Shown here piece by piece: positions 14,405 to 21,647 of a stretch of DNA of 31,505 nt. Each line of letters starts with the position of its first letter. Position 1 is the stretch's first letter. The DNA lies in IMG/VR virus record IMGVR_UViG_3300031951_000789, positions 1-31,505 of that record; one strand, given 5' to 3'. Both the position numbers and the translations under genes were made by a program. Source of the DNA: a virus. Under the pieces are notes generated by a model, which saw nothing but the letters and a program-made list of their open reading frames with translations, did no database searches and had not been told where the DNA came from.

Positions 14405-14559
14405 ACCTCGGAGTCTAGGCGGGCTTCTTTCTGTTACCTAATCGTTATCTTCGTTATCAAACCGTTATAGGAAACGGCTTGTATTGTGTCGCGCCTTGAG
14501 CTCGGCACGGTAGACTGGAAGTATCGAAAGCAAAGGGCTCTCGATAGATAAGGGAAGAA
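14405..14559 (+). promoter_or_regulatory. Intergenic region with candidate promoter for the two-gene cassette
   Basis: After the terminator comes a small hairpin (CCGTT 14462-14466 with AACGG 14473-14477) and then a -10-like TAGACT at 14511-14516 followed by GGAAGTATCGAAA. This stretch (14511-14529) matches the promoter at 15229-15247 at 16 of 19 bases, but the CGTGACAC octamer is absent. Predicted start is A14523, leaving a 37-base leader with ribosome site AAGGGAAG before the ATG at 14560. Confidence 0.5.
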
Positions 14560-14859
14560 ATGATTAGTTACGAAGACGGTCCAAGATACCGTATCGAAGC
14601 GCGAGCTATCGCGCGAAGTATCCACCGCTATTACGACCTCGAGAAGAAGATTGCGAACCCGAAGCGTTCCGACTTTCTAAAGGACGATTACCGCGAACAG
14701 CGTAAGAAGATAACATTTAGCGTTCTTCGACTCATTGCTAACTGGAACGAAACTCACGGCGAAGAGAGACCGCTCCATTGGAGTCAATATACCGAGGGAC
14801 TCTTCTGGTCGGAAGTAAGACGTTACCGCGAGGAAGTTCTCGGAGAGGGTAAAGCGTAA
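14560..14859 (+). CDS. Hypothetical protein of the terminator-flanked cassette
   Basis: A 99-residue basic helical protein. The ATG follows a good ribosome site (AAGGGAAGAA). Features seen are an N-terminal RIEARAIARSIHRYYDLEKK helix and an LHWSQYTEGLFWSEVRRYREEVL helix. No family recognised. It overlaps the next gene by TAATG. It sits inside the structural operon but has its own upstream promoter-like element and terminators on both sides, the arrangement of an accessory (moron) gene rather than a virion gene. Confidence 0.75.
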   Translation: MISYEDGPRYRIEARAIARSIHRYYDLEKKIANPKRSDFLKDDYREQRKKITFSVLRLIANWNETHGEERPLHWSQYTEGLFWSEVRRYREEVLGEGKA

Positions 14860-15134
14860 TGTCTACGATTGCGAAATGCGAAGAACTCGCTACTAAGCTC
14901 GGCGCTACTCTCGAAGACGATGGGTTTGCTATTCGACTTCAAGCGCCGCACGGTAAGACGGTCGACGTCGAAGTCCACGAATACGTCTACGACCGAACTA
15001 ACGTTGTTCTCGGGAGTCGAGGTATCTGGCGCGAGGTCTGGAGCGACCTCCGTCGCTTCGAGCGAGACGGTTTCGACGAGTGCGAACTCTACGCGACGCT
15101 CACTTGTGATTGGTGTAGCGAGGTGACTGCCTAG
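14859..15134 (+). CDS. Hypothetical protein of the terminator-flanked cassette
   Basis: A 91-residue acidic protein translationally coupled to the gene before it. It reads as a compact alpha-beta fold: KCEELATKLGATLEDDGFAIRLQAP, then VDVEVHEYVYDRTNVVLG, then a Trp-rich helix and a final CDWC pair that could bind a metal or form a disulfide. No family recognised. A strong terminator begins 32 bases after its stop. Confidence 0.75.
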   Translation: MSTIAKCEELATKLGATLEDDGFAIRLQAPHGKTVDVEVHEYVYDRTNVVLGSRGIWREVWSDLRRFERDGFDECELYATLTCDWCSEVTA

Positions 15135-15166
15135 ACTTTCCCGTTTCTCCGTTTCTCGGGTAAGAC

Positions 15167-15205
15167 ATAGACCCGTCCTCTCCTCTCGAGGGCGGGTCTA
15201 TTGTT
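15167..15205 (+). terminator. Strong hairpin terminator
   Basis: Nine-bp perfect outer stem ATAGACCCG (15167-15175) with CGGGTCTAT (15193-15201), a G-T pair, then inner CCTC/GAGG (15177-15180 with 15188-15191), loop of 7, followed by TTGTTAT. It closes the two-gene cassette and precedes the promoter at 15215. Confidence 0.85.
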
Positions 15206-15214
15206 ATCTCGGTT

Positions 15215-15241
15215 CGTGACACCGCTCTTAGTCTGGACGTA
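15215..15241 (+). promoter_or_regulatory. Late-type promoter CGTGACAC-N6-TAGTCT-N6-A
   Basis: Octamer 15215-15222, hexamer TAGTCT 15229-15234, predicted start A15241. It lies right after a terminator, the best positional support that this element is a promoter. The 24-base leader contains CGAGGAGAGAG, a ribosome site for the TTG start at 15265. It would drive the head-completion and tail genes. Confidence 0.75.
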
Positions 15242-15264
15242 TCTAAACTCCGAGGAGAGAGACA

Positions 15265-15462
15265 TTGAAATTACTTCTAAACGCCGACTACGAAGTTCAA
15301 ATAGTAACAGCCGAGGGTAACGCCGTCTATGGAGGTAAAGCTGGCGAGACTATCATCGTTCCGCAAGACGTCGCCTTATTATTTATCGAAGCGGGTGTAG
15401 CCGAGGGTGTAAAGAGCTCCGAGCGAGCTACTAAGAACAAGGGCGAGACCGCTACTAAGTAA
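15265..15462 (+). CDS. Small head protein, TTG start
   Basis: A 65-residue protein with a TTG start placed 7 bases after GGAGAGAG; no ATG is available in frame. A beta-rich N-terminus (MKLLLNADYEVQIV) is followed by AGETIIVPQDVALLFIEAGVAEG and a Lys/Thr-rich tail. The same layout recurs in the protein at 16878 (VGENEVHSSVAEVLVAQGLV plus a Lys/Thr/Ser tail), so the two may be paralogues. Position after capsid and before the connector gene suggests a head-associated role; no function known. Confidence 0.75.
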   Translation: MKLLLNADYEVQIVTAEGNAVYGGKAGETIIVPQDVALLFIEAGVAEGVKSSERATKNKGETATK

Positions 15463-15483
15463 GTCCGCTAGAGAGGCTCTCAA

Positions 15484-16407
15484 ATGCTACGCCTAAAGAA
15501 GAAGACCGTCGGTTCTTACACGTTCGAGTCGCTTTACTATGACGACGACGGAGTCCACGTTACGCTTCACGGTCCACTAACGCTTACCGTTCGCGACGGG
15601 GCGGGAACGTCAATCTATACAACACCTCCGACTCTTCACGCGGGACACGCGGACTCGATTATTCCTTTCGCTACTTTAGAGAAGCTCGATACCTACACGT
15701 TCACTTATACAGGCTTTCTCGACAATCAACAAACTCAACCTGTTTCGTGGACTGACGTAGTCGAAATCGTTGGAGGCTACCTCTTCGAAATAGCCGAGCT
15801 TCGAGCTTTCGATAGAGCTTTCCTAGATACTGCTAAGTATCCGACCTCGCTTCTTCGTGACGTTAGAACGTCCGTCGAGAACGTCATAGAGGGAGATACT
15901 GCGGCGCGCGTCGCGTTCGTTCCGAGGGGACGTCGCGTAACTCTTTCGGGTAACTCGCCAGACCTAAATAGAGGCTACTATCCGCTCTACTACGGAAACG
16001 ATTACCGCGAGCTTACCGTTCCTAACTACGAAGTCCGCTCTCTCTACTCGGGAAGCCTAAACGGCGTCGCTTTCACGCAAACCGAACTAGACGACATTAT
16101 CCCGAACGACAATACTCTCTTCCGCTCCTCGGGCGTAGCGTTCCCCGCGTGGAGCTTCGGTAAGAACAACATAAAGCTTCACTACGTCCACGGTTACGAT
16201 AGACCAGCGGGAGCGATTACCCGTGCCGCTCTAATTCTCGCGCGCGAGTTCCTAGTAAAGAGCGACCTCCCCGCGCGCGCTTCGGCTACTTCTATCGGAG
16301 ACCAACTCTTCCGTATCACTATCGCGGGACGTGACGGCATTACGGGTATCCCTGACGTCGACGCGGCAATCGCTCAATTCGGACGCGCGTCGTCCTCGAT
16401 TGGGTAG
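15484..16407 (+). CDS. Probable head-to-tail connector protein
   Basis: A 307-residue protein. Residues 1-95 look like an Ig-like beta domain (VHVTLHGPLTLTVRDGAG and TYTFTYTGFLDNQ), and residues about 96-307 contain the helical and beta pattern of head-tail adaptors (YLFEIAELRAFDRAF, SLLRDVRTSVENVIE, IKLHYVHGYDRPAGAITRAALILAREFL). Adaptors of this kind bind the portal ring and form the neck. The extra N-terminal domain is unusual in length compared with adaptors of 100-150 residues. Assignment rests on position and pattern. Confidence 0.65.
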   Translation: MLRLKKKTVGSYTFESLYYDDDGVHVTLHGPLTLTVRDGAGTSIYTTPPTLHAGHADSIIPFATLEKLDTYTFTYTGFLDNQQTQPVSWTDVVEIVGGYLFEIAELRAFDRAFLDTAKYPTSLLRDVRTSVENVIEGDTAARVAFVPRGRRVTLSGNSPDLNRGYYPLYYGNDYRELTVPNYEVRSLYSGSLNGVAFTQTELDDIIPNDNTLFRSSGVAFPAWSFGKNNIKLHYVHGYDRPAGAITRAALILAREFLVKSDLPARASATSIGDQLFRITIAGRDGITGIPDVDAAIAQFGRASSSIG

Positions 16408-16409
16408 CC

Positions 16410-16856
16410 GTGGCGTTCCAAACTAAGAGCTTCGAAGCGCAAGACGTTCTAGTCACCGCGCTAACCGCCCGAGCGGAACTAGCTTCGTGGCGTATCGACT
16501 TCGGTATCCCCGCAGGACGTCCAGAAGAGCAACATATCTGGGTCGACGAGAACGTTTCCGATTGGACGCAAGACTTACTAACTACGGGACTTCAATCCCG
16601 TAACGAGGTCTTTCGACTAGCCGTCTATGTTTACGATAAGAAGACGGGCGCGGACGCTAAAGAAATACGGGACGAACTATCTGCCGCCGCAAGTGTTATA
16701 TCCGACGTAATCGGTTCGGACGCTTTCCTCGGTGGCGTAGTTATGTTCGCTCAAATAGTCGGAGGCGAATACGAGGGCGCGTTCGCTGACCCCGAGGGAC
16801 GTATCCGCGAGGGCGTTCTGAAACTAACTATCGAGTGCCAAGCGTTCCTCGCGTGA
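16410..16856 (+). CDS. Probable tail terminator or neck protein
   Basis: A 148-residue protein with a GTG start two bases after the previous stop. The pattern FRLAVYVYDKKTGADAKEIRDELSAAASVI and GVLKLTIECQAFLA resembles the alpha-beta fold of tail-completion proteins that cap the tail tube before joining the head. Its place between the connector and the tail tube genes agrees. Its TGA stop lies within the next promoter octamer. Confidence 0.6.
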   Translation: MAFQTKSFEAQDVLVTALTARAELASWRIDFGIPAGRPEEQHIWVDENVSDWTQDLLTTGLQSRNEVFRLAVYVYDKKTGADAKEIRDELSAAASVISDVIGSDAFLGGVVMFAQIVGGEYEGAFADPEGRIREGVLKLTIECQAFLA

Positions 16857-16878
16857 CACGGACAGGAGACTTTACATA
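16852..16878 (+). promoter_or_regulatory. Late-type promoter CGTGACAC-N6-GAGACT-N6-ATG
   Basis: The octamer 16852-16859 contains the upstream TGA. Hexamer GAGACT 16866-16871, then 6 bases to ATG 16878, predicting a leaderless mRNA. An overlapping AGGAG (16864-16868) could act as a ribosome site on longer transcripts. Confidence 0.65.
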
Positions 16879-17108
16879 TGGCTAAGATAACTCTTTCGGA
16901 GGCGGTTCACGTCTCTATATCTCTCGACGGTAAAGCCGTCGAATTAGACCTCGCTGTCGGAGAGAACGAAGTTCACTCTAGCGTTGCCGAGGTTCTCGTT
17001 GCTCAAGGGCTAGTAAGTGACTCAAGCTCTAAGACTTCGAAGAAGACTTCCTCGACTCCAATCGTCGAGGAGACTCCAACTACTAAAGAAAGCACGGAGG
17101 CTAACTAA
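16878..17108 (+). CDS. Small head/tail protein, Ser/Thr/Lys-rich tail
   Basis: A 76-residue protein: beta-rich start (TLSEAVHVSISLDGKAVELDLAVGE), a short helix SSVAEVLVAQGLV and a low-complexity Ser/Thr/Lys/Glu tail. Similar in plan to the 65-residue protein at 15265, suggesting duplication or a shared role. It overlaps the tail tube gene by TAATG. Function unknown. Confidence 0.7.
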   Translation: MAKITLSEAVHVSISLDGKAVELDLAVGENEVHSSVAEVLVAQGLVSDSSSKTSKKTSSTPIVEETPTTKESTEAN

Positions 17109-18085
17109 TGCCCTTACAGAAAGTTTCTACCCTCGTCGGAGTAGCAAAGCAAGCTTCGGCTGGAACTCTTGCCGCTAACCCGACTTACGCTCACGGTCTC
17201 ACAGGTGGAGCGCCTATCTCGGTCGAACCGAGCGTCTCTCCCGTCGAAGTAACGGTAGCGAAGCGCGCCGCATACAACATTTATCGCGATGACGTAGTCA
17301 ACGGCGGAGAAGTCCAAAGCCTCGCCTACATCAGAAGCCTCGGTCTATGGCTCTTAGGAGCTCTTGGAACTGATACCGTAACGGGCTCGACTCCTTATAC
17401 GCATACTTACTCAACGGGCGACCTCCCTTATCTATCGCTATTTACTAAAGGCATAAGCACAACTAACTCTGGTATTCGCGATTGTAAAGTCGATGAACTA
17501 TCTCTAAAGTGGGACGGCTCTAAGCCTGTCGACTTGACCGTAAAGCTTCTCGGAACGGTCTTCTCTTATCCCTCAACATTCACTCCGACGACTGACGATA
17601 CAGGAGCAGAGTCTTACCTAACTCCTCTCGGTGGAACTTTCTCCCTCGACGTAATCGGTTCGACTAACGTAAGCGCCCGCGTAGTTGGTGGCGAGCTAAC
17701 AATCAAGAACAACGTTACCGCTATCCACCCGAGCGCAACTATCGAAGCGGGAGACGTCTGGGAGGGTGTACAGGAACACTCTCTAAAGCTGACTATCGTT
17801 CCCGACGACCTAGCTCTCTTCCGTAGCACCGTAACTGGAACCGTGAACGGAACTTCCGTCGCGACCGTCCAGCCAACGGGTTCTGTAAACCTAGTCTTCA
17901 AGGAGAACAACGGTTCTAATACGCTAACCGTAACGGGCAGTAAGATTGCTTATATGACCTCGTTCCCTGACGCTGACCCTAAAGGTGGCGCGGTGGAAAT
18001 CGAGCTCGTCGGTATGGCAGTAATGCCTAGCGCGGGAACTGCTCCGCTGGTCTATGCGCTAACAAACGCTATCGCAAGCTACTAA
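17108..18085 (+). CDS. Major tail (tube) protein
   Basis: A 325-residue beta-rich protein with few charges, rich in Thr, Ser, Gly and Val. Position directly before the tail chaperone pair and tape measure, and a sequence plan of a beta-sandwich tube core (LGLWLLGALGTDTV, DELSLKWDGSKPVDLTVKLLG, HSLKLTIVPDDLALFRS, GGAVEIELVGMAV), identify it as the tail tube subunit. N-terminal VGVAKQASAGTLAANPTYAHG is typical of actinophage tube proteins. Codon choice partly resembles the capsid gene, in keeping with high expression. Confidence 0.85.
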   Translation: MPLQKVSTLVGVAKQASAGTLAANPTYAHGLTGGAPISVEPSVSPVEVTVAKRAAYNIYRDDVVNGGEVQSLAYIRSLGLWLLGALGTDTVTGSTPYTHTYSTGDLPYLSLFTKGISTTNSGIRDCKVDELSLKWDGSKPVDLTVKLLGTVFSYPSTFTPTTDDTGAESYLTPLGGTFSLDVIGSTNVSARVVGGELTIKNNVTAIHPSATIEAGDVWEGVQEHSLKLTIVPDDLALFRSTVTGTVNGTSVATVQPTGSVNLVFKENNGSNTLTVTGSKIAYMTSFPDADPKGGAVEIELVGMAVMPSAGTAPLVYALTNAIASY

Positions 18086-18115
18086 ACAATAAGAGAAAGT
18101 TAGGGACTCGAATAA

Positions 18116-18481
18116 ATGATAAAGGGCACTATTACATTCCTAGACGGTTCTACTCCTATCGGAGTAACAATCGGACTAGGTGAAGACGTGAAAGCTCCTC
18201 GCGACCTTGCCGCGTTAGAGAAACAGGGTTGGGTTATTGACGACTCTATCTCAACCGCCTATAAAGCTTGGCTCGCTGGTAAGCGACAGGGAGACATTCC
18301 CGCAGACTCGAAGTTTGAAACTTGGGTCGATAACGTCGCCGAAGTAGACCTCAAGCCGTCAAGAAAGCAAATCGAGGCGGCAGTTGCGATTGGCAAGATG
18401 AGTCAAGAAGAAGCCGACAAGCTTCTAGCTTTCTTCGAGAGTAACGACTCGGGGGAAGCCGTAGCGCGGCAAGGCGAATAG
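18116..18481 (+). CDS. Tail assembly chaperone, short form (G-like)
   Basis: A 121-residue protein between the tail tube and tape measure genes, the invariant place of tail chaperones. Residues 1-60 are beta then helical, and 87-115 (PSRKQIEAAVAIGKMSQEEADKLLAFFES) are helical. Chaperones of this type coat the tape measure protein during tail assembly and are absent from the virion. A slippery site near the end allows a -1 shift to a longer form. Confidence 0.85.
   Translation: MIKGTITFLDGSTPIGVTIGLGEDVKAPRDLAALEKQGWVIDDSISTAYKAWLAGKRQGDIPADSKFETWVDNVAEVDLKPSRKQIEAAVAIGKMSQEEADKLLAFFESNDSGEAVARQGE
18451..18457 (+). promoter_or_regulatory. Candidate -1 ribosomal slippery site GGGGGAA
   Basis: In the zero frame the heptamer reads G GGG GAA (codon GGG 18452-18454, GAA 18455-18457). 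Slipping back one base keeps a perfect GGG match in the P site, and GAA re-pairs as GGA. The -1 frame is open from here to 18633, through the zero-frame stop at 18479-18481. G-rich slippery heptamers are common in tail chaperone genes. Confidence 0.75.
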
Positions 18482-18633
18482 CCTCCGTCGCGCTTGCTTC
18501 TGGCTTCGGTCTCAACTTAGAGACCTGCGACCCGCTCGTCTTCGAAGAACTCGAGGACTTGCTTCTCGAAAGACATAGAGAAGCGGAGAGGGAACGTATG
18601 GCGTCCGAGTTGAAAGCGAAGCTAGGTAAATGA
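18457..18633 (+). CDS. Tail assembly chaperone, frameshifted C-terminal part (T-like)
   Basis: The -1 frame reads about 58 residues after the slip without its own start: RIASVALASGFGLNLETCDP, then LVFEELEDLLLERHREAERE and ERMASELKAKLGK, stopping at TGA 18631-18633. The fused GT-like product would be about 172 residues. The end overlaps the next ATG as ATGA, just as other true genes do here. The charged helical C-terminus is typical of the T part, which contacts the tape measure and tube proteins. Confidence 0.8.
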   Translation, partial: SRSAARRIASVALASGFGLNLETCDPLVFEELEDLLLERHREAERERMASELKAKLGK

Positions 18634-19112
18634 GTAGACAGACGGCTATCGGAGTCGAGGGTGTTGCTAAGACCGTCCGCGCGCTCGACGCGTTCGCTCC
18701 TGAAATCAAAGCTCGCCTAAATCGTGAAATCCGTAAAGCTCTAAACGATACTAAGACGCGCGCGCAATCTAAATATCCAAAGGGCGCTTACGTTACGCTC
18801 GTCAACAAGAAGAAGATACTCGGTTCGGTGACGACCGCTCGCGGAGGCGTGAACGGTCGACGTTGGGGAGAAGCTGACGCGGGAGCTCGCGCCGCAATCT
18901 TCGAGTTCGCAGGTTCTCGTCAAGAGGGAAGAACTCCTCAAGCTCGAGGACTTATCAAGTCTCTAAACGCTCGCTACGGAACGACTGGTCGCTTTCTATG
19001 GTCTGCGTGGGACGAAACAGGTAAAGACGTCCTCGATAGAATTAGAACCTCGGTTCTTTCTGCCGAGCGTGACCTCCAATCTAAACTTGACTCCATAGGA
19101 GAAAGTTTCTAA
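18630..19112 (+). CDS. Probable HK97 gp10-like tail component
   Basis: A 160-residue basic protein starting in an ATGA overlap with the frameshifted chaperone. Residues 8-50 (VEGVAKTVRALDAFAPEIKA, RLNREIRKALNDTKTRAQSK) match the pattern of HK97-gp10-type head-tail or tail components, and AAIFEFAGSRQEGRT is another typical segment. These proteins usually lie upstream of the tube gene; a location between chaperone and tape measure is unusual. A minor tail role is inferred. Confidence 0.65.
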   Translation: MSRQTAIGVEGVAKTVRALDAFAPEIKARLNREIRKALNDTKTRAQSKYPKGAYVTLVNKKKILGSVTTARGGVNGRRWGEADAGARAAIFEFAGSRQEGRTPQARGLIKSLNARYGTTGRFLWSAWDETGKDVLDRIRTSVLSAERDLQSKLDSIGESF

Positions 19113-21647
19113 ATGGCAGTAAAGGTCACGGTCTACGGTCAAGCCGATATGCGGCAAATCGCGCGAGCGCGCGAGGAATTAGACCGTCTCGAGAAGAAAG
19201 CTCTCGTCTCTTCTAATCAGTTCTTCGGAGCGATGAACCGAATATCTAACTCTACGAAACGAGTTGGAACGGCTATGGCTTCGACGGGTGACTCTCTTAC
19301 TCGTAATCTAACTCTTCCTATTGTTGCCGCAGGTGCGGCGGTTGCTAAGTTCACCGCGAACGCGGCAGAAGACGCGCAACAACAAGTCGTCCTAGCTAAT
19401 ACTCTAAAGAATACGGCGGGCGCTACGGACGCAGTAGTCGCCTCGACGGAAGCTTGGATAACTAAACAGGGTGAACTTCTCGGAGTCGCGGATAGTGAAC
19501 TTCGTCCCGCTTTAGCAGTTCTCGCTGGCGCAACTAAAGACGTCGAGAAATCTCAAATGCTCGCGGGTCTAGCTATGGATATTGCCGCGGCAAAGTCCGT
19601 TCCTGTTGAGACTGCGGCGAAAGCTCTTGCTAAAGCTTACGCGGGAAATACTACTCAACTTTCGAGGCTCGTAGTTGGTATCGACCAGACGGCACTCAAG
19701 TCTAAGAACTTCGGCGAAATATATAAGTCCGTGAACTCTATTGTCGGCGGTCAAGCGGCAAAGTCCTCGGATACTGCCGCAGGAGCTATGAAACGGCAGA
19801 AAGTCGCGCTAGACGAAGCTACCGAGTCTCTCGGTTACGCCTTTATGCCGATTATGGAAGACGTTACAAAGCTAATTCAAACTAGCGTCGTCCCCGCTAT
19901 AAAGAAGCTCGCAGACTTCTTCGGGAGTCTCTCTAAAGAACAGAAGAACGCGATTGTCGGTATCGGTCTTCTTCTTGCCGTTCTTGGTCCTCTTCTTTCT
20001 ATTACAGGGCGAGTAATTACAGGTATCTCTTCTCTAGCTAATGGAATTATGTGGGTTGGGAAACACGCTATAACCGCCTACGGAGGTCTCCAGAACTTCG
20101 TTACTGGTCTAATGAACGCGTCTGCGGGTTCGTCCGCTTTCGCAACGCCGATGATGAAATTAGGCGGATACATAAGAACTGCGGCGACCGCGACTTGGGC
20201 GTTCGTTACCGCGACTTGGGCTAGTGTGACCGCGGGTATCAAACAAGCCGCAACTTGGGTTGCCGCTACGGCAACTCTAATAGCTCATAAGGTAGCTACG
20301 TTTGCGACTACGGTTGCGACTCAAGCGTGGACTGCCGCGCAATGGCTTCTCAATATCGCGCTAAACGCTAACCCTATCGGTTTAGTAGTTATCGCTATCG
20401 GGTTACTCGTCGGAGCAACAATTCTTATCGCAAGCCATACTAGAGAACTCGAAGCGACGTTCTCGAATGTATGGAAAGCGGTAACAGGGTTCGTTTCTGA
20501 CGCTATCTCCTCGATAACAGGTTGGCTCGACGGGTTCGTCGAAACTATGCGGTCGGTAGCTTCGGACGCGATGAACGGCTTTATCGACGGCTTCGCAGAC
20601 TTCTCTACGGAACTCTATAAAGCCGTACAGAAACCGATAACTGACGCTGTCGATTGGGTGAAAGCGAAACTCGGTATCGCTTCTCCGTCTAAAGTTACGC
20701 ACGAAATAGGAACGCAATTCGGGGCGGGCTTTACTAACGGAATAAAGGACTCGACCGCTGGAGCTGTATCCGCCGCAAATGACTTAGCTACTCAAACTTC
20801 GAACGCGCTTGCGAAAGGACTATATAACGTCAATAGGCAAGACGCGGTTAGTAAATTACAGGACGCGAAACTTCTCGGTCTCGGGCAGACTCTCGGTATC
20901 GACCCGAAAGTCCTAACGGACGCCGTCCTCGGTGATGAAGACGCTTACAATACGGTTCAGAACACCGCAAATAAACGTATCGCGCAAATAAAGGCTATGT
21001 ATGGCTCGAGTATGAACCCGAAGCTAAACTCATTCCTCGGGACTATCGAAAGCATAAAGGCAACGCTCCAGCAAGAGGGCGTAAGTAATGACCTAATCGC
21101 TAAAGCTTTAGGAGGCGAAGCGATTACTAAAGCGACCGATAAAGTTACTACCGCGCAAGAGAAACTCGCCGAGAAGATAAAGGAGGGAGCTCGTCTCGCT
21201 AAACAAGCTTTCTCGTCTTGGTCTATGGACGAAATCGTCAAGCCGATAACTACTTCTTTCGACACGGTTCTTTCCGCTCTCCAATCGCAAATACAAGCGA
21301 CAGCTAACTTCATAAACAATATTGCTACGTTGAAAGCTAGACAGCTAAACGCGGGCGCGCTCGCTTCGTTACTCGCTCTCGGTGCGGCGCAGGGTGGAGG
21401 TATCGCTCAAGCTTTAGCGCGCGCTTCGGACGCTCAACTCGCGCAATACAATACTTCTTACGGAGAGCAAACTCGACTTACAGGCATTCTTGGTATGACT
21501 CAAGCGGGCGCAAGTCCAATCGCTCCTGTTACTATTAGCGAGGGAGCTATTCAAGTTTCTATCGCTGGAAACGCTGACGAGACTACGGTAACCGAGGCTA
21601 TGTCGCAAGCGATAGACCAGTTAGTTAGAGAGTTGAGGTCGCGCTAA
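19113..21647 (+). CDS. Tape measure protein
   Basis: An 844-residue protein, by far the longest gene, directly after the chaperones. Charged N-terminal helices (IARAREELDRLEKKALV) lead to the GTAMASTGDSLTRNLTLPIV start found in many tape measures. Hydrophobic membrane-like segments occur at about 270-300 (IVGIGLLLAVLGPLLSITG) and 410-440 (NANPIGLVVIAIGLLVGATI), with an Ala/Thr/Trp-rich repetitive stretch between them, and WVKAKLGIASPSKVTHEIG is the common motif after the membrane region. It sets tail length (about 0.15 nm per residue, so roughly 120-130 nm) and may help DNA cross the membrane. Confidence 0.95.
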   Translation: MAVKVTVYGQADMRQIARAREELDRLEKKALVSSNQFFGAMNRISNSTKRVGTAMASTGDSLTRNLTLPIVAAGAAVAKFTANAAEDAQQQVVLANTLKNTAGATDAVVASTEAWITKQGELLGVADSELRPALAVLAGATKDVEKSQMLAGLAMDIAAAKSVPVETAAKALAKAYAGNTTQLSRLVVGIDQTALKSKNFGEIYKSVNSIVGGQAAKSSDTAAGAMKRQKVALDEATESLGYAFMPIMEDVTKLIQTSVVPAIKKLADFFGSLSKEQKNAIVGIGLLLAVLGPLLSITGRVITGISSLANGIMWVGKHAITAYGGLQNFVTGLMNASAGSSAFATPMMKLGGYIRTAATATWAFVTATWASVTAGIKQAATWVAATATLIAHKVATFATTVATQAWTAAQWLLNIALNANPIGLVVIAIGLLVGATILIASHTRELEATFSNVWKAVTGFVSDAISSITGWLDGFVETMRSVASDAMNGFIDGFADFSTELYKAVQKPITDAVDWVKAKLGIASPSKVTHEIGTQFGAGFTNGIKDSTAGAVSAANDLATQTSNALAKGLYNVNRQDAVSKLQDAKLLGLGQTLGIDPKVLTDAVLGDEDAYNTVQNTANKRIAQIKAMYGSSMNPKLNSFLGTIESIKATLQQEGVSNDLIAKALGGEAITKATDKVTTAQEKLAEKIKEGARLAKQAFSSWSMDEIVKPITTSFDTVLSALQSQIQATANFINNIATLKARQLNAGALASLLALGAAQGGGIAQALARASDAQLAQYNTSYGEQTRLTGILGMTQAGASPIAPVTISEGAIQVSIAGNADETTVTEAMSQAIDQLVRELRSR

